Source of the DNA: Gemmatimonadota bacterium
GTDB lineage: Bacteria > GCA-2686955
Direction of reading: 5' to 3'
Length of the DNA: 64,000 bases
Assembly: GCA_002686955.1 (NCBI GenBank)
Contig: NYZA01000120.1
Location: 1 to 64,000 of the forward strand
Shown: positions 44,072-51,647 of the stretch, piece by piece
How the letters are laid out: each line of letters starts with the position of its first letter
Numbering within the stretch: the stretch's first letter is position 1
Notes under the pieces: model-generated
The model's input: only the letters and a program-made list of their open reading frames with translations
Databases searched by the model: none
Told to the model about the DNA's origin: nothing
Program-made: the position numbers and the translations under genes

Positions 44072-45097
44072 TCAGTCCTCTTTGTTCAGATCCGGGTACT
44101 GCTCGGCATAGTAGCGTCGAAACTCCTCGGATTCTTCCTTGATGGCACGCCACCACGCCTCATTGGAACTGTACCACTCCACCGTTTGGGTGAGGCCTTC
44201 ATTGAATGAATGAGCGGGTTTCCAGCCGAAAACTTCCCTGAACTTCGAGGAGTCGACCGAGTGGGCGACAACATGGCCGGGCCGGTCGGTGACCATATGG
44301 ATCAGCTCTTTGCTCTTTCCGAGCAGTTTCAAGAGCGCGTCGGTAACATCGAGAATCGAGAGCTCGACGCCGCTGGATACATTGAAGACCTCACCGAGGT
44401 GACCGGTGTCGTGAAGCAATATATCGACCGCTTCACAATGATCTAGAACGTGAATCCAGTCTCTGGTGTTGCCACCCGATCCGTAGACTGGAACTGAACG
44501 GTCTTCCAGCAGATTGGTCGTGAAGAGGGGGATCAGCTTCTCGGGGTATTGGTAGGGGCCATAGTTGTTGGTGCAGCGGGTGATCACGACCGGCACCTCG
44601 AAAGTCTGATAGTAGGAGTAGGCCAATCGATCGGCTCCAGCCTTGGAGGCGGAGTAGGGAGATTTCGGATTGAGTGGAGAAGTCTCGAGTGAAGGGCCGT
44701 CGAGGGCGTCGCCATAAACTTCGTCCGTGGAGATGTGGACGAATCTCGTGCAGGCATGCTTGCGAGCGGCCTCGAGCAGTACGAATGTGCCGTTGACGTC
44801 GGTCGAGATGAAGCTCCCGGCCTCCATAATGGAGCGGTCGTTGTGGGTCTCGGCGGCGAAATGCACGACCCATTCGTGCTCGGCCACGAGATGATCGACG
44901 AGCTCGACATCTTGGATGTCGCCGTGCACGAAATCGATGTTGCCCGCGGACTCGAGATCGGCGAGGTTCTCGCGCCTGCCGGCGTAGGTTAGAGCGTCGA
45001 GCACAGTAATCTTGTAGTCGGGATGTCGTTCGCAGAGCATGCGGGTGTAGTTGGATCCGATGAAGCCGGCTCCCCCGGTGATCAGGACGCTGCGCAT
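44072..45097 (-). CDS. rmlB: dTDP-glucose 4,6-dehydratase
   Basis: 341 residues. NAD-binding GGAGFIGSN (about 8-16), catalytic STDEVYGD (Thr, Asp, Glu) and YSASKAG (Tyr, Lys), then ITRCTNNYGPYQYPEKLIPLF, YGSGGNTRDWIHVLDHCEA and a FGWKPAHSF end. It makes the 4-keto-6-deoxy sugar used for rhamnose and other surface sugars. No rmlA, C or D is in the window. ATG at 45097 has GGAG 7 nt upstream; GTG at 45109 is the alternative. Confidence 0.94.
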   Translation of the reverse strand: MRSVLITGGAGFIGSNYTRMLCERHPDYKITVLDALTYAGRRENLADLESAGNIDFVHGDIQDVELVDHLVAEHEWVVHFAAETHNDRSIMEAGSFISTDVNGTFVLLEAARKHACTRFVHISTDEVYGDALDGPSLETSPLNPKSPYSASKAGADRLAYSYYQTFEVPVVITRCTNNYGPYQYPEKLIPLFTTNLLEDRSVPVYGSGGNTRDWIHVLDHCEAVDILLHDTGHLGEVFNVSSGVELSILDVTDALLKLLGKSKELIHMVTDRPGHVVAHSVDSSKFREVFGWKPAHSFNEGLTQTVEWYSSNEAWWRAIKEESEEFRRYYAEQYPDLNKED

Positions 45098-45138
45098 GAT
45101 GGACTCCACATGGGATTGCGATAAGTGATGGGAAAAAG

Positions 45139-45168
45139 ATGCTATGAGGGCGGGGGTACGGCGGTCAA
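45139..45168 (-). promoter_or_regulatory. Possible promoter for rmlB-ileS
   Basis: On the minus strand, TTGACC (45163-45168), an 18-nt spacer, and TAGCAT (45139-45144). It lies in the 87-nt gap after the ABC ATPase gene and would start transcripts about 35 nt before rmlB. The -10 box is only a partial match. Confidence 0.35.
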
Positions 45169-45184
45169 GGAAGAGGGCAGCCGG

Positions 45185-46138
45185 TCAAGTCACATCCAGC
45201 ACCGCGGCCTCGAGCCCCCGCCCGCGCCGAACCTCCAGAACCGGCGCTCCGGCATCCAGCAAGATGCGTAGCAGCGAAGGGATCGTGCCGATGTCGTTGG
45301 GATCGAAGCTGACCACGAGGGCATCCGCGCCCTCGGTCCAGTCGATCGCCCGAACGCTCCCGTGGTCGCCGATTCCTTGTCGAAGAGTCTCCACTTTCTC
45401 GCGATCGGTGCCCTGCGTCCAGCCGCCGGCGAGCACGAAGCGGACCTCGGCGTGAGATCTCGTGAGCACGGCCATGTCGCCTTCGTCAACCACCGCACCA
45501 CCGCGCAGAATAGCGGCTCGGTCGCAGAGGGATTCCAGCTCGGCCAAGTTGTGACTCGAGACCAGTATCGTGGATCGGCCGCTGAGCGCGTCGATCGTTC
45601 GCCGTACGAGCGCGGCCGCTCTCGGGTCGAGGCCATCGGTCGGCTCGTCGAGAAGGACCAGCTCCGGCTCGCCCAGAAACGCCTGGGCGAGCCCCACTCG
45701 GCGCGCCTGGCCATGGCTCAGGGTCCCGATTCTGGCCCCTGCTTCATCTCTCATCCCGGTCTTTAGGAGTGCCTCGTGGGCAGCCTCTTTGGCGAGATCC
45801 GGCGTGAGGGCCAGGAGACGAGCACAGTCTACTAGAAAGCGCGACACACTCTCGTGCCCCGGCAGTCGTGCCCCTTGGGGGAGCACCCCGATGCGCCCGA
45901 GCAGATCCTTGCGGCGTTGCGGCAGCTGTCGGCCGAACACCCGCACGACCCCCGCTCCCGGGCGCAGGAACCCACTCAGGATGCCCAGGAGGGTTGTCTT
46001 GCCCGCTCCGTTCGGCCCGATGACGCCGTAGACCAAGCCCTCCGCGACCCTGAGATCGAGACCCGCGAGCGCACGCACGGCCCCGTAGCGTTTCTCTAGG
46101 GCGGTCGCCTCGACCGCCCAATCAACCCGCTCAGACAT
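45185..46138 (-). CDS. ABC transporter ATP-binding protein
   Basis: 317 residues from ATG 46138. Walker A GPNGAGKTTLLG (about 40-51), Q-loop VLPQGARLPG, signature LSHGQARRVGLAQ (S-H-G-Q rather than SGGQ), Walker B LVLLDEPTDGLDP and H-loop SSHNLAEL. A C-terminal 80-residue extension follows, as in drug or copper exporter ATPases of the ABC-2 type. It overlaps the permease gene by 8 nt, so the two form one exporter. Confidence 0.92.
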   Translation of the reverse strand: MSERVDWAVEATALEKRYGAVRALAGLDLRVAEGLVYGVIGPNGAGKTTLLGILSGFLRPGAGVVRVFGRQLPQRRKDLLGRIGVLPQGARLPGHESVSRFLVDCARLLALTPDLAKEAAHEALLKTGMRDEAGARIGTLSHGQARRVGLAQAFLGEPELVLLDEPTDGLDPRAAALVRRTIDALSGRSTILVSSHNLAELESLCDRAAILRGGAVVDEGDMAVLTRSHAEVRFVLAGGWTQGTDREKVETLRQGIGDHGSVRAIDWTEGADALVVSFDPNDIGTIPSLLRILLDAGAPVLEVRRGRGLEAAVLDVT

Positions 46139-46979
46139 CGCGCCGCTCGAGTGCCACCGCGGCCGCCCCCAGCAGACCGAGCGCGAAAGCAGCATGGATC
46201 GCGGTTCCGCCCACGACCTGGTCGGGGATCAAGAGTCGGCGCCAATGCGCATATGGAGCCAGGAGCGAGAAGTCGAACGAGACGGCTTCGGGTCCGGCGA
46301 TCCAGACAAGGAAACCGAAGACGAGTGAGAGCACGCCGAAGAGAAGGGCAGTTCCGGGGCTCGAAGCCACGGTCGAAATCAGGATCGCAGCGCCGACGAA
46401 GACTGATCCGAAGACAATACCGACAAACCAGTAACGGAAGATGTGTGGGAGTGTCGCGATCCACCCGGGCTCTACTTCCCGAATCGCACCAAGAGCCAGC
46501 ATGGCCATGGCGCACGCCCCCGTGAGCATCGAGAGCAGAGCGATCTGGCCCAGGGCCTTCCCTGCGAGATAGCTGGTGCGCCCGCAACGCGTCAATGTGT
46601 AGCGGATCGACCCCGACCGCAAATCATCCGCGATCGAGTCGTACGCCATAAGGGTTGCGAGGAGCGGTAGCGACAAATAAGAGGTCACCAAGAAAAAGAG
46701 TGCTGTCGCCGGCACGCCGGCCATCGCCCCCGCGAGCTCTCCCCCGGCTCCTTGGCCGAGCAGGTCGAACAATGAAGGCGCTTCGTTCCCACTCCCGAAT
46801 CCGAGGAACGAGACGGAGAGATGGAACGTATCCTGCGCTCCGCTCAGGATCTTGGCGAGTATGTTGCCCCAGAATAGATAGAAGCCCAGATAGAGCGCGG
46901 CCAGCACCAAGCCACGCTTGCCTCGCATGACGCGTTTCGATTCCGCCCGGCACACGATCAGGCAGTGAAGCGCGTTCAT
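46131..46979 (-). CDS. ABC-2 type transporter permease
   Basis: 282 residues with six helices. It starts with a cytoplasmic stretch (HCLIVCRAESKRVMRGKRGLVLAALYLGFYLFWG), a large external loop (about 45-85) and the ABC-2 pattern LMAYDSIADDLRSGSIRYTLTRCGRTSYLAGKALGQ (seen in parts), as in NosY-like permeases. Works with the ATPase encoded next; transported substrate unknown. It starts 15 nt after the Nfn/rubrerythrin fusion gene. Confidence 0.88.
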   Translation of the reverse strand: MNALHCLIVCRAESKRVMRGKRGLVLAALYLGFYLFWGNILAKILSGAQDTFHLSVSFLGFGSGNEAPSLFDLLGQGAGGELAGAMAGVPATALFFLVTSYLSLPLLATLMAYDSIADDLRSGSIRYTLTRCGRTSYLAGKALGQIALLSMLTGACAMAMLALGAIREVEPGWIATLPHIFRYWFVGIVFGSVFVGAAILISTVASSPGTALLFGVLSLVFGFLVWIAGPEAVSFDFSLLAPYAHWRRLLIPDQVVGGTAIHAAFALGLLGAAAVALERRDV

Positions 46980-46993
46980 CTCGATCGCAACAC

Positions 46994-49963
46994 CTAAAGG
47001 ATCCCCGGCTTGCCCTGCGCGAAGCGGCGAAATCCCGTTGCCAACAGATCGATGTGTTCGATCTCCTCCGCCTCGAGCTCCTGGTAGAGCGTAAATGCGG
47101 GAGAGTCGGGGTCAAGCTTCTCGCGTTCTTGGGCGAAGAAGTCTCGTGCCCTCTCTTCCAGATGGATCGCCAGTTTCAGCACATCGATGCCGTCGTTCAG
47201 CGGCTCATCGAAACCGGAGTAGACGGCGACCTGAGCAGCTGTCATTCGTGCGCCTTCGACCCTCTCGGGCGGATCGACATGGTAGCGAAGCGCCAAGGTC
47301 TCCGCGTGCTCGCGCTCCATGACGGCCAGACGCCTGAACAGCTCTCCGAGCTCCGCGTCGTCGACCTCGTCGGCATGGCTCTCATAGAAGGCGGCCGCAC
47401 CCAGCTCGATCTCGAAGGCCTGCCGGATCGCCTTCATCGCGTCTGCGTCGGTCGCCTCGGCGCGCTCGTGCTCTTCTTCGACCGACATCGCGCCTCCGCA
47501 GACCGGGCAGAGACCGAAGGGGAATGCGAAGCCCTCATAGACTTTCTTGCAGCTCTCGCAGTGCCAGGTCAGCTCGGTCTCGGCGCAGCAGACATAGGTT
47601 TCGCGCCCCTCGAGTGGGCGGTGACACCGACTGCATACGAACGACATTTTGCTCTCATCGACCACATCGGCGTCTTCCAGCTCCGGAGCGTGCCATTCCC
47701 AGCGCTCGAGGTACTCGGCGATCGCCGCGGCTGCTCGGCGCCCGGCTCCCATCGCCAGAATTACCGTGGCTCCTCCGGTCACGATATCGCCGCCCGCGAA
47801 CACACCTTCGATATTGGTGGCCTGCGTTTCAGGATCGGCGACGATGTAGCCGTTGCCTCTTGTATTCAAGTTGGGCGTGGATTGGGCGATGATCGGATTG
47901 GCTCGCGTGCCGAGCGCATAGATCACCGTGTCGCACTCGATCGTCTCGATCTCGTCTTCGACCGCCCGCGGGCGCCGGCGGCCGGAATCGTCCGGCTCAC
48001 CGAGCTCCATTACCTGGCAACGCATGGCCCGTACATCTCCCCCGTCTTCCGTTACGATCTCGATCGGACTGCGCAGCCAATGGAAGTGGATCCCCTCTTC
48101 CTCTGCGTGGCGCAGCTCCTCCAGGCGCGCGGGTACCTCCGCCTCGGTTCGACGGTAGACGCAGTGAACCGACTTCGCCCCCAGGCGCCGCGCGACCCGC
48201 AGGCAGTCCATCGCCGTATTCCCGGCGCCGATCACCACCACGCGAGGCCCCATCGCCACCGGAGTGTCTTCCAGCGGGAACTGGTCGCCTCGCATCAGAT
48301 TGACGCGCGTCAGAAACTCGTTCGCGCTGTAGACCTGCCCCGCGAATTCGCCGGGGATGCCGAGGAATACCGGGAATCCGGCGCCGGTCGCGATGAACAC
48401 GGCGTCGTAGCCCATCTCGCCACGGAGCTGCGCGATGGAGAAGGTCTTGCCAACGATCTTGTTGAGCTCGATCTTCACGCCGGCTCGCTCCAGGCAGCCC
48501 AGCTCCTGCGCGATCACACGCCGGGGGAGCCGGAACGCCGGGATTCCGTACGAGAGCACCCCCCCCGCCACGTGGAGCGCTTCGAAAATCGTCACCTCCG
48601 CCCCTCTTCGCGTCAGATCGGCGGCGCAGGCGAGGCCACCCGGTCCCGATCCGACGATCGCCACCCGACCGGTCGATCTCCGGTGCTCCCCCGAGCATTT
48701 CAGGGGGCCCGCCGCATGGTCACCGACGAAACGCTCCAGCCGCCCGATCGCCACGGGCTCGACCTTCTTGCCGATGATGCACTGCGCCTCGCACTGGCTC
48801 TCCTGGGGGCAAACCCGCCCGCAGATCGACGGGAAGACATTCGCTTCTCGAATCACCGACAAGGCCCCGTCGATGTCTCGCACGACCACGTGGCGGATGA
48901 ACCTGGGGATGTCGATCGAAACCGGGCAGCCGGCGACGCAGAGGGGGCGCACGCACTGAATGCAACGCTCCGCCTCGGTCACGGCGTCGGCCATGCCGTA
49001 GCCGAGGTTCACCTCCTGAAAGCTGGAGACCCGTTCTGCGGCGGGCCGTTCGGGCATCGGAATCGCCTTGGGAGGCAGGTCCTTGATCTTCTTGTAGTTC
49101 CGTTTTTCATGCCGGAAGAGCTCGGTCTCGATATTGCAAATCCGCGCGTAGTCCTCCTCCGCGTGTTGCTCGTGTCGTTTGAAGCGCTGCTGCCGGAGCA
49201 TCAGCTCTTCGAAATCGACCACGTGGGCGTCGAACTCGGGGCCGTCGACACAGGCGAAACGCACTTCGTTATCGACGGTTACACGGCAGGAGCCGCACAT
49301 TCCGGTCCCATCGACCATGATCGCGTTGAGGCTCACGACCGTTCGTATGCCGCTCTCGCGCGTGACCTCGGCGCAGGCCCGCATCATTGGCAGGGGGCCG
49401 ACCGCCACCACCAGATCGGGTGGAGTTTCGGCGGAGATGACGTCGTGGAGCGCTTCGGTAACGAAGCCGGAGCGGCCGTACGATCCGTCGTCGGTGCAGA
49501 CGATCAGTTCATCGCTGTGCGGGCCGAATCGATCTTCCCAGAAAACCAGGTCCTTCGAGCGGAATCCGATTATTGAGGTCGTCCGATTCCCCGCTTCGTG
49601 GAACGCGCGGAGTTGGGGGAAGATCGGTGCCACGCCCAGTCCCCCACCCACCAGGACCACATGCCCGACCTTCTCGATCTCACTCGCAAGTCCCAAGGGT
49701 CCGGCGAAGTCGGCCACCGTGCTTCCGGCATTGTAGTCATTGAGCATCTTTCGCGTGCTCTTGCCCACGGCCTGAACGACGATCGTAATCGTGCCCGCCT
49801 GCTCGTCATAGTCGGCGATTGTGAGGGGAATCCGCTCGCCGCCCTCGTCGAGACGGACGATCACGAACTGCCCGGGCAGCGCCGATCGGGCGACATCGGG
49901 AGCATGCACGAGCCAGCGGAAAGTCGTGTCGGAGAATTGTTCTTTTTCGAGAATCTGGTACAT
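46994..49963 (-). CDS. Fused NfnB-NfnA type ferredoxin:NADP oxidoreductase with zinc ribbon and rubrerythrin domain
   Basis: 989 residues from ATG 49963 (the start MYQILEKEQFSDTTFRW matches SudB-type proteins; the frame is open 40 codons further). Residues 1-280: FAD/NAD domain (QFVIVRLDEGGERIPLTIADY, GGGLGVAPIFPQ) with a [2Fe-2S]-type end, DGTGMCGSCRVTV and C238. Residues about 320-755: GltD-like part with [4Fe-4S] Cys (CIQCVRPLCVAGCP 334-346; CGRVCPQESQCEAQC 381-395) and two dinucleotide sites (VGSGPGGLACA 437-446, VIGAGNTAMD 577-586). Residues 777-822: four Cys pairs, rubredoxin/zinc-ribbon-like. Residues 845-989: rubrerythrin-type diiron bundle with EREH (883-886) and EEIEH (966-970). Nfn/Sud enzymes link NAD(P)H and ferredoxin; rubrerythrins reduce peroxide. 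The whole chain in one protein is unusual. No NfnS/NfnL separate genes are present. Confidence 0.9.
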   Translation of the reverse strand: MYQILEKEQFSDTTFRWLVHAPDVARSALPGQFVIVRLDEGGERIPLTIADYDEQAGTITIVVQAVGKSTRKMLNDYNAGSTVADFAGPLGLASEIEKVGHVVLVGGGLGVAPIFPQLRAFHEAGNRTTSIIGFRSKDLVFWEDRFGPHSDELIVCTDDGSYGRSGFVTEALHDVISAETPPDLVVAVGPLPMMRACAEVTRESGIRTVVSLNAIMVDGTGMCGSCRVTVDNEVRFACVDGPEFDAHVVDFEELMLRQQRFKRHEQHAEEDYARICNIETELFRHEKRNYKKIKDLPPKAIPMPERPAAERVSSFQEVNLGYGMADAVTEAERCIQCVRPLCVAGCPVSIDIPRFIRHVVVRDIDGALSVIREANVFPSICGRVCPQESQCEAQCIIGKKVEPVAIGRLERFVGDHAAGPLKCSGEHRRSTGRVAIVGSGPGGLACAADLTRRGAEVTIFEALHVAGGVLSYGIPAFRLPRRVIAQELGCLERAGVKIELNKIVGKTFSIAQLRGEMGYDAVFIATGAGFPVFLGIPGEFAGQVYSANEFLTRVNLMRGDQFPLEDTPVAMGPRVVVIGAGNTAMDCLRVARRLGAKSVHCVYRRTEAEVPARLEELRHAEEEGIHFHWLRSPIEIVTEDGGDVRAMRCQVMELGEPDDSGRRRPRAVEDEIETIECDTVIYALGTRANPIIAQSTPNLNTRGNGYIVADPETQATNIEGVFAGGDIVTGGATVILAMGAGRRAAAAIAEYLERWEWHAPELEDADVVDESKMSFVCSRCHRPLEGRETYVCCAETELTWHCESCKKVYEGFAFPFGLCPVCGGAMSVEEEHERAEATDADAMKAIRQAFEIELGAAAFYESHADEVDDAELGELFRRLAVMEREHAETLALRYHVDPPERVEGARMTAAQVAVYSGFDEPLNDGIDVLKLAIHLEERARDFFAQEREKLDPDSPAFTLYQELEAEEIEHIDLLATGFRRFAQGKPGIL

Positions 49964-50422
49964 GGCGAATCGAGACCGCGTGCGTGGAATCTGCATGGGG
50001 GCCAGCTTCGTCTCGAAGCGTAGGAGCGAGCTCCAAAACCGCAAGCTAGCATGAGTCGACCCAGTCCCGAGGTCTCGATTCACCTCGCGTCCGTGGGCAA
50101 ATCCCCCGACGGGTCGGCCGATCTGAGCGATTCCGCCCGCATGGCCCCGCGCGCGGCCGCCGCTCGGCTCTCGCCGTGATGGCCCGCCATCCCTCTTAAT
50201 CGCTTGCTACGCGGTTGTTTCTGCTGTCAACGCCTCATCACCGATTCGATGGCATAGCGCTTGCCAGCAAACCGGTGTTGTCCCCCAAGAAGTACCTTCG
50301 CGCGAGTTTTCGGTCCCTCCCCTTCGAAATTGCGGCCGTTCCCCCAAGCCCCCAACGCAGTGGCGGTCGCGCCGAGTGCGCGATGCAAGTTGCGCCGCTT
50401 CGACGGCGAATAGGAGATCTCG
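49964..50422. other. Intergenic region between divergent transcripts
   Basis: 459 bases without a supported gene. It contains the open but unlikely 5' extension of the fusion gene (to 50083) and the upstream region of the secreted pair. I see no convincing -35/-10 pair and no long hairpin. A good ribosome site, TAGGAG, lies 8 nt before the ATG at 50423. Confidence 0.5.
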
Positions 50423-50902
50423 ATGAGAAAGAAGACCGCACTAGCGGCGGCGGTGACCGGGCTTCTCGCCCTTTCGACCGCGTCGAACGCAACCGTGCTG
50501 ATCAAGAAGACGCTGGTGGATCTGGCCGGTGATGCCGATCTGATCCTCTCGGGAACGGTTACGGAGGTTTGGTCGGAGCAGGACGGAGCGTCGATAAGCA
50601 CCTACGCGGACGTCCAAGTCATCGACCTGCTCAAGGGTGCAAGCGAGTCCGAGATCGTCACCGTCAAAGTGCCGGGGGGCGCGGTCGGCGACCTCTCCAT
50701 GGCGGTCCCGGGAACGCCGGAGCTCAGCGAGAATCAAGAGGTCTATCTCTTCCTGAAAAATGAGATGGGCACGCTCACCAACGTCGTTGGGTGGGCTCAG
50801 GGCGCCTTCCACGTCGAAGACGGTGTCGTCCTCGAAGTGGGAGTTCCCCAGCGAGCCTTCGAGCGTCGAGTCGAAGCCATTCTCGGCAGTGCAGCCAACT
50901 AG
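50423..50902 (+). CDS. Secreted partner protein of a matrixin
   Basis: 159 residues. Signal peptide about 1-23 (ending SNA). The mature part is a small beta-rich domain: ADADLILSGTVTEVWSEQDG (in parts), ISTYADVQVIDLLKG, VTVKVPGGAVGDLSMAVPGTP, NQEVYLFLKNEMG, VVGWAQGAFHVEDG. This pattern (a stretch about risk of release with GxV, G-G and F-L motifs) occurs beside secreted matrixins in several phyla in my recollection, but no function is established. It is 25 nt before the matrixin gene, in one transcript. Confidence 0.72.
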   Translation: MRKKTALAAAVTGLLALSTASNATVLIKKTLVDLAGDADLILSGTVTEVWSEQDGASISTYADVQVIDLLKGASESEIVTVKVPGGAVGDLSMAVPGTPELSENQEVYLFLKNEMGTLTNVVGWAQGAFHVEDGVVLEVGVPQRAFERRVEAILGSAAN

Positions 50903-50927
50903 CACCTGAAATAGGAGGTTCGAAGCG

Positions 50928-51488
50928 ATGCGAAGCACCACGACAATCATGACTTTGGCCGCACTGGCGTTCTCGGCGTCCACAGCCACGGCGTATACGT
51001 TTTGGGGCACCAAGGACGGCAATGGGCGGATGGACTGCTCCGCCAACACCGGCTACCAGAGCGGCGAGTACTCTGCGATCGAGCGCGGAGCCATCTCCTG
51101 GATCAACGTCTCCTGCTCCTCATTCCAGTTTCGCAGGGATTCTCCCCTCTTGATCAACCGAACGGTCCCGAGGCGCGATGGAAGCAACCACATCATCTTC
51201 GGCGACGCCGACGGCGCGCTGGCCGTTACCTGGTTGATGAACAATTCCTCGAGTCGCGAATGCGACATGATCTTGGAGAACAACATCAACTGGAACAACG
51301 GGCCCGGACCCTCGGGCTGGAACCAGTACGACCTCGAAGGTGTTGCCTGCCACGAGTTCGGCCATTTCCTCGGGCTTGGTCACTCCAACACAGCCGCCGC
51401 GACGATGTACTACGCGATCGGTTCTGGCGACGACTCCAAGCGCTCGCTCCACAGCGACGATCAGAACGGAGTCTGCGCTCTGTACTAG
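50928..51488 (+). CDS. Secreted matrixin-type zinc metalloprotease
   Basis: 186 residues. Signal peptide about 1-22. The metzincin zinc motif is complete: HEFGHFLGLGH (H-E-x2-H-x2-G-x2-H, about 142-152), followed at the right distance by the Met-turn candidate ATMYYAI. No propeptide with a Cys switch is obvious, so it is the compact bacterial type. Cys near 37, 63, 112, 141 and 183 may form disulfides. AGGAGG lies before the ATG. Confidence 0.92.
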   Translation: MRSTTTIMTLAALAFSASTATAYTFWGTKDGNGRMDCSANTGYQSGEYSAIERGAISWINVSCSSFQFRRDSPLLINRTVPRRDGSNHIIFGDADGALAVTWLMNNSSSRECDMILENNINWNNGPGPSGWNQYDLEGVACHEFGHFLGLGHSNTAAATMYYAIGSGDDSKRSLHSDDQNGVCALY

Positions 51489-51513
51489 ACTGGATCTCCG
51501 AAGCACCACCCCG

Positions 51514-51562
51514 ATCGGCCCGGTTCCCCTCACGAGAGACGGAACCGGGCCGATTCCATTTC
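51514..51562 (+). terminator. Terminator after the matrixin gene
   Basis: A perfect 14-bp stem, ATCGGCCCGGTTCC (51514-51527) with GGAACCGGGCCGAT (51541-51554), 13-nt loop, followed by TCCATTTCC. It starts 26 nt after the matrixin stop and ends about 90 nt before the next gene. Confidence 0.65.
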
Positions 51563-51647
51563 CCGCCGTTGCGTCGGTCGACATCGACTACGATTCGCTC
51601 TTCCCCGCGAACCCGAATCTCAGGCTTTCGACCAGGTAAGGTGATCG

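Noticed and set aside
47054-49576. An 840-codon open frame on the plus strand across the Nfn fusion gene
   Set aside because: It is exactly antisense to a gene with clear cofactor motifs; composition is His/Arg/Asp-rich and no family motif is seen. It is an effect of GC-rich codon use.
49963-50083. Longer start (GTG at 50083) for the Nfn fusion gene
   Set aside because: The extra 40 residues match nothing, while MYQILEKEQF at 49963 matches the family start.
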